From positions 1 to 5,315 of the forward strand of contig JALVEV010000021.1 of assembly GCA_027030605.1 (NCBI GenBank): a DNA stretch of 5,315 nucleotides, given 5' to 3'. This DNA is from Campylobacteraceae bacterium (GTDB taxonomy: Bacteria; Campylobacterota; Campylobacteria; Campylobacterales; Sulfurovaceae). Under the pieces are notes generated by a model that made no database searches, was not told the DNA's origin, and saw only the letters and a list, made by a program, of their open reading frames with translations. Position numbers and translations under genes: made by a program. Each line of letters starts with the position of its first letter. Positions within the stretch are counted from its first letter, which is position 1. Shown here in pieces: positions 1 through 5,315 of this stretch.

Positions 1-903
1 AAAAATCTTTTTAGGATGTTTAATACCTTTTCCTGTGTCTTTGATGGTAAGAGTATGCTCTTTTGATAAATAAGAGATTTCAACACTACCATGCTCTTTG
101 TTATATTTAGACGCATTTACAATAATGTTGTCAACAATTCTGACAAAATCCTGTTTATCTGTTTTTAGCATCACCGTAGGCTCTATTTTTACAATGTAGG
201 TTAAGTTTGGGTAATTTTGCTCAATCATATGGAGACGCTCTTCAATAAGCTCTAAGAGATTAAAACTATCTATCTCGGAGCTTTTAGCATGAAGATAGTT
301 TTTTAGGTTCTCCTCTAGCCATAAAATATTTTCAATACTTCTTTCGATTCTTGAAACTTTTTTGTTCTCTCCAATTTCGCGTTTGAGTAGAGAGAGGTTA
401 AGTCTCATGGTAGCAATAGGGGTATTAAAGTCATGTAAAATATCTTTAACAAACTCTCGTGTTAAGAGTAGGGCATTACGAAGGGGGTAGAGTGCATAGA
501 GTGAAAAGAGAGCCGATAGAAGTATGATTGATAATAAAGTAATAATGCCCTCAGTAATTAAATTTTTATGTAGATAATGAATTTGATTGTGGTAAGCCTG
601 AGGAGTTAATGAGAGTTTTAAGTAGAAGTCTGAACTATCCTTAATAGGGTAGAGACTTGCTATCTCTTTCTTGTTTTTTATAAGTTTATAGGGGCTATTT
701 CCCTCCTTTGATGCAAAGTCAATGGCATACTCTTTACATGTTAATGAGTAACTACAAAGATGCATTTTAGTTAAGAGCTTTTCATCAAAACTCTGTAACT
801 CTCTTTGATAGTTTAGGTAAAAAACGACACTAAGAAGTGTAGCCATAGAGAGAAAAAAGAGTAAAAAACTTTTTAGAAATGCCTCTTTTTCAACATGCTT
901 CAA
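1..903 (-). CDS. Sensor histidine kinase, partial (C-terminal end beyond the window)
   Basis: Inner-membrane histidine kinase, presumed partner of the response regulator it overlaps by 14 bp. The 301 visible codons show a first membrane segment at about residues 10-30, a periplasmic part of about 84 residues, a second membrane segment at about 115-137, then a HisKA helix with the phospho-acceptor His157 in ILHDFNTPIA. The ATPase domain follows, with an N box (DNIIVNASKYN, Asn263) and a G1 box (DTGKGI, from Asp289). The remaining ATP-binding motifs lie outside the window. There is no clear HAMP or PAS domain; the second membrane segment runs almost directly into the H box. The start is TTG at 901-903: an in-frame TAG lies four codons upstream, AGGA sits 7 nt before the TTG, and the next Met (residue 20) is inside the first membrane segment. 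The periplasmic part has a Cys50/Cys56 pair. The signal cannot be told from the sequence. Confidence 0.93.
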   Translation of the reverse strand, partial: MKHVEKEAFLKSFLLFFLSMATLLSVVFYLNYQRELQSFDEKLLTKMHLCSYSLTCKEYAIDFASKEGNSPYKLIKNKKEIASLYPIKDSSDFYLKLSLTPQAYHNQIHYLHKNLITEGIITLLSIILLSALFSLYALYPLRNALLLTREFVKDILHDFNTPIATMRLNLSLLKREIGENKKVSRIERSIENILWLEENLKNYLHAKSSEIDSFNLLELIEERLHMIEQNYPNLTYIVKIEPTVMLKTDKQDFVRIVDNIIVNASKYNKEHGSVEISYLSKEHTLTIKDTGKGIKHPKKIF

Positions 904-1543
904 CTCTATATCCTACACTATGAATACTTCGTACTTCTATGCCTGTAAGTTGTTTTAATTTATTAATAGCAACTCTTAAGGCAGAGAGCGACTTAATATC
1001 GCTATGCTCCATAATTGTTTGAGCTTCTAGAGTTTTATTAAGGTTGGTCATAAAGAGATGAAAAATCTTGAGTTGTTTTCTACTTAAAAAAAGTGTTTTT
1101 TTATCTTTTTTTAACTCTTGAGTCTCTGGATTATACTCTAAATCTTTATAGCTAATAAGAGAGCTTTTTGTTTGAAACTTAGACTCTATTCTAAGTAGTA
1201 ACTCTTCAGGGAAAAATGGTTTTTTTAGATAATCCTCTGCACCAATCTTAAACGCCTTTTTCATGGTCTCTAAATCAACCATAGCAGAGATGAAAATGGT
1301 AGGTGTAGTGTCTGAAGCATTTCGTAAAGACTCCAATAGTTCTAATCCATTGAACTCAGGTACATTAATATCAAAGACATAGAGGTCAAAGTTTTCATCA
1401 TAGGTCACATCAGAAGCTTCAACTCCATCTTTAACCCAGTGAACAAGGTAGCCCTCATCTTCTAACATCTCTTGTAGAGTTTCTCCTAAATCCTCTTCAT
1501 CTTCCATAAGTAAGATTTTTAGTTGTTTACCAGTAGTAGCCAA
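890..1543 (-). CDS. OmpR-family response regulator
   Basis: Two-component DNA-binding response regulator of 217 residues, a normal size for the OmpR/PhoB family. The N-terminal receiver domain (about 8-125) has the acidic pocket Glu14-Asp15-Glu16, phospho-acceptor Asp58 in FDLYVFDINVP, the switch Ser86 in FISA, and Lys108 in KKPF. The C-terminal part (about 130-215) fits a winged-helix DNA-binding domain, ending SIHSVGYRVEAC, where GYR is the usual wing signature. The start is TTG (1541-1543): an in-frame TGA lies two codons upstream, AGGAG is 6 nt upstream, and the next Met (residue 13) would delete the first beta strand and part of the acidic pocket. It overlaps the barrel gene upstream by 17 bp and the kinase downstream by 14 bp, so the three are very likely translated in a coupled way. 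It probably controls its own operon; the target sites are unproven. Confidence 0.95.
   Translation of the reverse strand: MATTGKQLKILLMEDEEDLGETLQEMLEDEGYLVHWVKDGVEASDVTYDENFDLYVFDINVPEFNGLELLESLRNASDTTPTIFISAMVDLETMKKAFKIGAEDYLKKPFFPEELLLRIESKFQTKSSLISYKDLEYNPETQELKKDKKTLFLSRKQLKIFHLFMTNLNKTLEAQTIMEHSDIKSLSALRVAINKLKQLTGIEVRSIHSVGYRVEAC
911..914 (-). promoter_or_regulatory. Ribosome binding site for the kinase (TTG start)
   Basis: AGGA on the minus strand, 7 nt before the TTG at 901-903 and inside the end of the response-regulator gene. It helps decide the kinase start, since the frame has a stop (TAG, 913-915) just upstream and no ATG until residue 20. Confidence 0.65.
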
Positions 1544-2318
1544 GGTTCACTCCTATAGTTTTTTGTCCATTATTGGTACGAAGTCCATATCGGTAGTTTA
1601 AGTTGCTAAACCAATGCTCATCAATACCGTAGTAGGTGTAGAAAGAGAGGGTTTCTAAATCATCATAACCTTCAAAAATACTATTGACTTTAGCATAGCC
1701 TATACTTGTATAGAGCTTTGAGTTCCAACTGTAGCCAAGACCTGTATTATAGGAGAGAGTATTGTTGTAGGAGATAATATTTTCACTATTACTGTCTCCT
1801 ATTTTCCTATATCCTGCACCTAAGATAAGTGAGAGTTTATCCCATTTATAATGTCCATAGAGAGAGGCTGTATAGTCTATTTTATTGTCAGCACTATCAT
1901 AAGTAGGCAGGACAATACCTCCTCCTATATTTAAATAGAAATTTTTAAAGGGCTTAACGAGATAAAAAAGATTTAAGTAGGTATCAGTCTGTCCAGTGTC
2001 GGTTTGTGTTAAAAATTTACTCTTATAATAAGATGTTGCAAGTTGAAATGACCATGCTTGATAGTAGTAGTCCAGACGAATAGAGGAGAGATTTAAGCTA
2101 GAGTTGCTCTCTTTGCTATAACTTTGACCCAACACAATGTCAAAATGGTGTTTTGGTGCTACTAGTTTTTCTATTGTACATCCTGATAAATCTACCAAAT
2201 CGGTCAATGGGGTATTGGCACATTTATCATTACTGTTAGGCACACCGTCCATATCATCGTCAATATAAGCACAAAGAGAGGCACTAAAAAAGATGAGATA
2301 AAAAACTATTTTATACAT
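1527..2318 (-). CDS. Outer-membrane beta-barrel protein with one thrombospondin type-3 motif
   Basis: Predicted outer-membrane protein of 263 residues. It has a Sec signal peptide (about 1-17, cut after LCA), then an acidic loop rich in Asp (DDDMDGVPNSNDKC, 20-33) matching a thrombospondin type-3 calcium-binding repeat. The motif continues through ANTP to Cys47, so Cys33 and Cys47 probably form a disulfide, as in the linkers of OmpA-like proteins. From about residue 58 to the end the sequence is alternating, aromatic-rich beta strands, and it ends in VNLGYYW, a C-terminal aromatic residue typical of barrels handled by the BAM machinery. No OmpA peptidoglycan-binding domain follows, so the calcium loop sits before the barrel, not after it. 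It starts 3 bp after the stop of the repeat-protein gene with only a weak purine-rich site (GAGAGA), suggesting translational coupling. Its exact role (pore, adhesin or sensor) is unknown. Confidence 0.85.
   Translation of the reverse strand: MYKIVFYLIFFSASLCAYIDDDMDGVPNSNDKCANTPLTDLVDLSGCTIEKLVAPKHHFDIVLGQSYSKESNSSLNLSSIRLDYYYQAWSFQLATSYYKSKFLTQTDTGQTDTYLNLFYLVKPFKNFYLNIGGGIVLPTYDSADNKIDYTASLYGHYKWDKLSLILGAGYRKIGDSNSENIISYNNTLSYNTGLGYSWNSKLYTSIGYAKVNSIFEGYDDLETLSFYTYYGIDEHWFSNLNYRYGLRTNNGQKTIGVNLGYYW
1550..1554 (-). promoter_or_regulatory. Ribosome binding site for the response regulator (TTG start)
   Basis: AGGAG on the minus strand, 6 nt before the TTG at 1541-1543 and inside the last codons of the barrel gene. 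With the in-frame TGA two codons upstream of the TTG, it fixes the unusual start of the regulator. Confidence 0.75.
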
Positions 2319-2321
2319 TTT

Positions 2322-3041
2322 TTATCTCTCAGAGTTATGATAATTGTTTTCTCTAGTTTCACGTTGACCACTTTCTCTCTCTGGAGTTTGTTGCTCACTA
2401 TGGTTCTGTTGCTGAGTAAAGTTCTCTTGTTCACCATAGTTCTGTTGCTGAGAGAGGTTTTCTTGTTCAGCATGGTTCTGTTGCTGAGTAAAGTTCTCTT
2501 GTTCAGCATGGTTCTGTTGCTGAGTAAAGTTCCCTTGTTCACCATGGTTCTGTTGCTGAGTGAAGTTCTCTTGTTCACCATGGTTCTGTTGTTGAGTAAA
2601 GTTCTCTTGTTCACCATGGTTCTGTTGTTGAGTGAAGTTCTCTTGTTCTCTATGGTTTTGTATAAACTGATGACGCTCTCTCTCTTTTATATGTGTAGAG
2701 TTTATCATCTGCTCTTGTTGCTCATACTGTTCTAGGTGTAAACCCCTGTTTGAGCTATTTTGATGCTCTCTATTTCTATTGTTAACATGTTCCGAATTTA
2801 AATTCTCTTGAAGTGTTATCTCATGAGTTCTCTCTTGATGTTTAACTTGTAATTTTTCTCGTAAACTATTAATTGTACTCATTCTTTTCTCTTGATTCAT
2901 ACTAATTAATTGCTTTTTTATACTATTCATTAGCTCTACTCGTTTTTCAGGTGAAGCATTTTCTAATGCATGAATCTGCTCATTAATCGTTTGTGAAAAA
3001 AGTAAAACAGTAGTGACGATTAATGAAAAAATAAATTTCAT
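2322..3041 (-). CDS. Exported Gln/Asn-rich tandem-repeat protein
   Basis: Not recognised as a named family. The 239-residue product has a signal peptide (about 1-17, MKFIFSLIVTTVLLFSQ) and no further membrane segment, so it is periplasmic or exported. Residues 31-64 hold two similar charged helical units (PEKRVELMNSIKKQL and QEKRMSTINSLREKL, 19 residues apart). A hydrophilic, charged stretch follows, then seven 12-residue repeats (129-212, consensus NHGEQENFTQQQ) and a partial eighth, ending in a polar Arg/Glu-rich tail. Each full repeat has one His and one N-x-S/T tripeptide; the third position varies (R, G, A, S). The start ATG has AAGGAA 5 nt upstream (3047-3052). It is the first gene of the tight four-gene cluster. 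The helical pair is loosely reminiscent of periplasmic Spy/CpxP-type or EKR-repeat proteins often found beside two-component systems; this is inference. The reading frame is supported by the signal peptide and the spacing to the next gene. Confidence 0.85.
   Translation of the reverse strand: MKFIFSLIVTTVLLFSQTINEQIHALENASPEKRVELMNSIKKQLISMNQEKRMSTINSLREKLQVKHQERTHEITLQENLNSEHVNNRNREHQNSSNRGLHLEQYEQQEQMINSTHIKERERHQFIQNHREQENFTQQQNHGEQENFTQQQNHGEQENFTQQQNHGEQGNFTQQQNHAEQENFTQQQNHAEQENLSQQQNYGEQENFTQQQNHSEQQTPERESGQRETRENNYHNSER
2388..2657 (-). repeat. 36-bp tandem repeat array, seven full copies plus a half
   Basis: In-frame tandem array inside the Gln/Asn-rich protein. Full copies fill 2406-2657 (7 x 36 bp) and a half copy covers 2388-2405. 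Copies differ by only a few bases: the codon after CAT/TAT varies (Arg, Gly, Gly, Gly, Ala, Ala, Gly, then Ser), copy 4 has Gly for Glu at position 6, copy 6 has LS for FT, and copy 7 has Tyr for His. Such near-identity points to recent expansion or ongoing gene conversion, and copy number may vary between strains. Because 36 is a multiple of three, gain or loss of a copy keeps the frame. Confidence 0.95.
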
Positions 3042-3056
3042 CTAAATTCCTTCTAT

Positions 3057-3075
3057 ATACTTAAACTTTAAGTAT
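3057..3075. promoter_or_regulatory. 19-bp perfect palindrome, candidate operator
   Basis: ATACTTAAACTTTAAGTAT is a perfect 9-bp inverted repeat around a single central C. It lies 16-34 bp upstream of the start codon of the repeat-protein gene, just before its ribosome binding site. The position and symmetry fit a regulator site near the operon promoter, or a small mRNA hairpin in the leader. No convincing -35/-10 pair could be assigned, because the region is almost all A and T. Binding by the response regulator encoded in the same operon is speculation. Confidence 0.4.
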
Positions 3076-3089
3076 GCTATAAATATATT

Positions 3090-3118
3090 AGCAAAGTATT
3101 ACTTTTAAATACTTTGCT
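3090..3118 (-). terminator. Weak hairpin after the propeller lipoprotein gene
   Basis: Perfect 11-bp inverted repeat (AGCAAAGTATT / AATACTTTGCT) with a 7-nt loop, beginning 15 bp past the stop codon of the lipoprotein gene. On the minus strand it is followed by an AT-rich tract (TAATATATTTATAG) and not a clean U-run, and the stem has few G-C pairs. It could be a weak terminator or attenuator dividing the lipoprotein gene from the four-gene cluster, or an operator, since its arms carry the same AAGTAT/ATACTT hexamer as the neighbouring palindrome. Confidence 0.4.
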
Positions 3119-3133
3119 TTAAAGTTATAAGAG

Positions 3134-4993
3134 CTACTTTCGTCTATCGTTACCTCTATGGTTACTTGAACCATGCCCCTTTTTATCTTTTACTTCTAAA
3201 AAAGAACCCATAGCTAGTTTTCCACCAATCTCTAAATAGTCTACAAGTTTCTTGGTTACTAAGTCAACTTTGACAAAAGCACCCTCTTGTGTTAAGAACA
3301 TATAGAAGTAACGACCATCTTTAGAGAAGTGATACTTTGGATGAGATTGTGTTTGAACAGACCCTAATTCATCTTTAGCTAATTTACTTACTTCAATATC
3401 TGCTATCTTCTCATGTGTTAGCGTATTCATAAGTGTAATAAAGCTATCTTTATGGTTAATGACAACGGCAAGGTTGTTATTGTTATGTTTCATCTCATCG
3501 GTATGTCCTGCACCCATTCCTGCTTTAATAGTTTTTACTATACTCATTGGTGAAGTAGTATAATCAACAATAAAGAGGTTTCCTTCATCTGAACCAACAT
3601 AGATTGTCTTTTGGTCTTTTAAGAAGTTAAGGTGGTGAACCCCCATTACATCAGGAGAGAGTCCCTCTTTTTTTATCTCTAAATTTTCAGCAATAGACAA
3701 ACCTTGCCCCTCTAAAAATTCTAATTTTAAAACCGATGGGTAAACACCTTCTGAACCCTCTGCTGTTGCATAGAAAACAGTTGATGTTTGCATACCATGT
3801 TTTTTTCCATGCTGTCCATGTACTTCTGGTGGAACAAGGTTATGCACAGGTGATGGTGTTGCAATTTCATTTACTTTTGTTGTGTTCCAATTTCCATTAC
3901 TGTTTTTCTCAATTTTGTAAGTAGAGATTGATTTGTTCTGACGGTCAATTAGAACGAAATGGTTCTCATTTAACCAATGTGGATGCCCTGAAGCCATAGT
4001 TCCACTAGCTAGGTAGCTGTGCCCACTATTTGTTGGGGCAGTTACTTCATCATTTCCTACGGTAGCAATAACCCTATCTGTTTTACTGTCTATAATGGCT
4101 ACCATTGGTTTGTCAACTCCTGAAACAGAAACTAGCCCTGTCATTTTTTGAACATCAATACTTCTTGGATAAAAAGCTAAAGGAATATTTTTTGTAATAG
4201 TATTGGTAGCTGAATCTAAAACACCAATAGCATTGCTTCCTCTGTTGTCAACATACATTTTAGGTGTTGATGAATCGTGAGAATCTCGTGTTTTAATAAC
4301 CTCTGCGGCATAACTTACACTGTTACCTGTTGGTACTTTTTCAAGCACTTTCATATTTTCAACATCAACAACGACAATAAGGTTATTCTCTTTATCTCCA
4401 AAGTATGCTTTTGTCTCTTCAGATGAAGAACCATGTGTTGATAGAGTAGCACTATATTGTGTCTCTCGATTATTATTTTTAATCTCATTACGTGTTTGAG
4501 TTAAATGCTCTTGTGCCTCTTGTGTTGAGACTACTCTTCCTTGATATTTTTCATCATTAGCCTTGATGTCATCTCTAATACTAGCAAGAACAGCTTCCTC
4601 TTTTGGAATCTCTGTAATATTAAGTTTTTTAACAGCATCACTAACTTCAATTCCATTACTTGCATCACCATCTCTATCTAATGTTTGTAGGAAACGTGCA
4701 GTATCTAGATTGTCTTCCAAAATAGTAATGCCATCTTTTAATGTAGAAGCATCGACTTCTCTTAAGATTATATTACCTACTTTAAAAGTACAGTTTTGAT
4801 TCTCTTCAAAGGTAAATTTACCATCTGTATTAGTTACTCCTGATTCTGCTCCACAGCTATACTCTACACCAGCAATGGCTGAATCTACATAATATCCTGT
4901 ACCTACAGTAGGAGAGTTACTTGATGTACTTCCACAACCTGCTAAGAGTACTGTTGCTATAGCTATTGAGCTTAATGTTATTGATTTTTTCAT
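3134..4993 (-). CDS. His-rich YVTN-type beta-propeller lipoprotein
   Basis: Surface or periplasmic lipoprotein of 619 residues. The signal peptide ends in a lipobox (LLAGC), so Cys20 should be lipidated. Residues 33-125 form a small exported domain (GYYVDSAIAGVEYSCG..., Cys47 and Cys68) followed by an LDRDGDASNGIEV segment that looks like a calcium loop. After a charged helical linker (about 130-180), residues 195-600 carry repeated blade motifs of the YncE/YVTN or cytochrome d1-like propeller type (NNLIVVVDVENMKVLEKV, SNAIGVLDSATNTITKNI, GNLFIVDYTTSPMSIVKTI). The propeller is rich in His, for example GHPHW (336-340), VHGQHGKKHG (391-400), VHHLNF (452-457), AGHTDEMKH (495-503) and HPKYH (551-555), which hints at metal or heme binding. 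The tail is basic with two more His residues. The start ATG has AAGGAT at 4999-5004. It diverges from nhaA and lies 92 bp upstream of the repeat-protein gene. Substrate and function are unknown; no catalytic motif was recognised. Confidence 0.85.
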   Translation of the reverse strand: MKKSITLSSIAIATVLLAGCGSTSSNSPTVGTGYYVDSAIAGVEYSCGAESGVTNTDGKFTFEENQNCTFKVGNIILREVDASTLKDGITILEDNLDTARFLQTLDRDGDASNGIEVSDAVKKLNITEIPKEEAVLASIRDDIKANDEKYQGRVVSTQEAQEHLTQTRNEIKNNNRETQYSATLSTHGSSSEETKAYFGDKENNLIVVVDVENMKVLEKVPTGNSVSYAAEVIKTRDSHDSSTPKMYVDNRGSNAIGVLDSATNTITKNIPLAFYPRSIDVQKMTGLVSVSGVDKPMVAIIDSKTDRVIATVGNDEVTAPTNSGHSYLASGTMASGHPHWLNENHFVLIDRQNKSISTYKIEKNSNGNWNTTKVNEIATPSPVHNLVPPEVHGQHGKKHGMQTSTVFYATAEGSEGVYPSVLKLEFLEGQGLSIAENLEIKKEGLSPDVMGVHHLNFLKDQKTIYVGSDEGNLFIVDYTTSPMSIVKTIKAGMGAGHTDEMKHNNNNLAVVINHKDSFITLMNTLTHEKIADIEVSKLAKDELGSVQTQSHPKYHFSKDGRYFYMFLTQEGAFVKVDLVTKKLVDYLEIGGKLAMGSFLEVKDKKGHGSSNHRGNDRRK

Positions 4994-5209
4994 TTTTTAT
5001 CCTTATAAATTGTTTTCTAAAACTATTGTATAAAAAAAGTATTATCTATTTATAAGTCATAAATAAGAAAAGTATTAGTTCTATATCAAAGTATAGCTAG
5101 AAAATAAAAGAAAAACTTAACTTGTATAGATGATTTATACTTCATTAACTTTATTTATATATACTCTTTTAATTTAATAAAATAATAATATTTTACAAGA
5201 GGAAAAATA
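4994..5209. promoter_or_regulatory. Divergent promoter region between the lipoprotein gene and nhaA
   Basis: 216 bp, very AT-rich, with no credible gene; it must hold promoters for at least nhaA and probably the lipoprotein gene. On the minus strand, TATACA (5027-5032) is a possible -10 box for the lipoprotein gene. On the plus strand, TATACT at 5160-5165 or 5136-5141 could serve nhaA. None has a good -35 box, which is common in Campylobacterota. An inverted repeat (TATTTAT-N5-ATAAATA, 5047-5065) and four AAGTAT/ATACTT hexamers (5037, 5070, 5089, 5137) are candidate regulator sites. Individual assignments are weak. Confidence 0.45.
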
Positions 5210-5315
5210 ATGAAACTATATGCCCCATGGGAGAGAGCTTTTAAAAGAGTAGCTACTCCTTTTGAACACTTTTTACATGCACAGACCACAACAGGTATAA
5301 TTTTGATGTTTATGA
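5210..5315 (+). CDS. nhaA: Na+/H+ antiporter NhaA, partial (N-terminal 35 residues)
   Basis: The visible N terminus (MKLYAPWERAFKRVATPFEH, then FLHAQTTTGIILMFM) matches the start of NhaA antiporters of Campylobacterota: an amphipathic cytoplasmic helix with TPFEHFLH, then the T-T-G-I beginning of the first membrane helix. NhaA sits in the inner membrane and exchanges sodium ions for protons, serving pH and sodium homeostasis. The ATG at 5210 is preceded by AAGAGG (5197-5202) with a 7-nt spacer. The gene runs off the right edge; the transport-site aspartates are not in view. It is divergent from the lipoprotein gene and has no evident functional link with the two-component cluster. Confidence 0.93.
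   Translation, partial: MKLYAPWERAFKRVATPFEHFLHAQTTTGIILMFM

Noticed and set aside
2306..2617. Minus-strand open frame of 103 codons with a Met-Val-Asn-Lys-Arg-Thr type repeat
   Set aside because: Another frame of the same repeat array. It would start inside the array, lacks a signal peptide and ends across the start of the barrel gene.
2388..2657. Possible CRISPR array, because of 36-bp periodicity
   Set aside because: The 36-bp units are directly adjacent without spacers and translate in frame as part of an exported protein.
2337..2735. Plus-strand open frame of 132 codons coding a Leu/Val-rich repeated hydrophobic peptide
   Set aside because: It is the antisense of the 36-bp repeat array; the 36-bp period keeps any stop-free frame open through all copies. 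It has no ribosome binding site of note and lies inside a well-supported gene.
3736..3924. Plus-strand open frame of 62 codons
   Set aside because: Antisense to the propeller lipoprotein gene, with no recognisable domain or ribosome binding site.
4563..4799. Plus-strand open frame of 78 codons
   Set aside because: Antisense to the N-terminal part of the lipoprotein gene; composition looks like a shadow frame.
5117..5151. Direct repeat TTAACTT (5117 and 5145) and GTATA-N7-TATAC upstream of nhaA
   Set aside because: Short matches in very AT-rich DNA are expected by chance; not strong enough to call a separate site.

Overview
The window is AT-rich, with GC a little over one third by eye. Dense coding, AT-rich gaps and the start of a recognisable NhaA (MKLYAPWERAF...ATPFEHF) suggest a free-living Campylobacterota bacterium of the Sulfurimonas/Sulfurovum/Arcobacter type. 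The genus is an inference from protein style and was not checked by any search.

Layout. Positions 1-4993 hold five genes on the minus strand, so transcription runs from high to low coordinates. In order they are: a 619-residue lipoprotein with an N-terminal Cys-paired domain and a His-rich beta-propeller (3134-4993); a 92-bp gap with a weak hairpin and a 19-bp palindrome; a 239-residue exported protein with seven near-perfect 12-residue Gln/Asn-rich repeats (2322-3041); a 263-residue outer-membrane beta-barrel with one thrombospondin type-3 calcium motif (1527-2318); an OmpR-family response regulator (890-1543); and a histidine kinase cut by the left edge of the window (1-903). A 216-bp divergent gap (4994-5209) separates the lipoprotein from nhaA on the plus strand, which is cut by the right edge after 35 codons.

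How the genes fit together. The last four minus-strand genes are packed with a gap of 3 bp and overlaps of 17 and 14 bp, so they are almost certainly one operon with coupled translation. The response regulator and the kinase both start at TTG, each fixed by an upstream in-frame stop and a good Shine-Dalgarno sequence. The arrangement joins two envelope proteins to a two-component system, which suggests an envelope or extracellular sensing and response module. The signal is unknown. The hexamer AAGTAT/ATACTT, mostly in inverted pairs, is crowded into the two intergenic regions and is a candidate binding motif for the regulator. The propeller lipoprotein may be a co-regulated neighbour; its membership of the operon is uncertain.

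The most unusual part is the repeat protein: a 36-bp tandem array whose every unit carries an N-x-S/T tripeptide, in the same operon as a TSP3 barrel and its own two-component system. No RNA genes, insertion sequences, CRISPR arrays or phage genes were seen.
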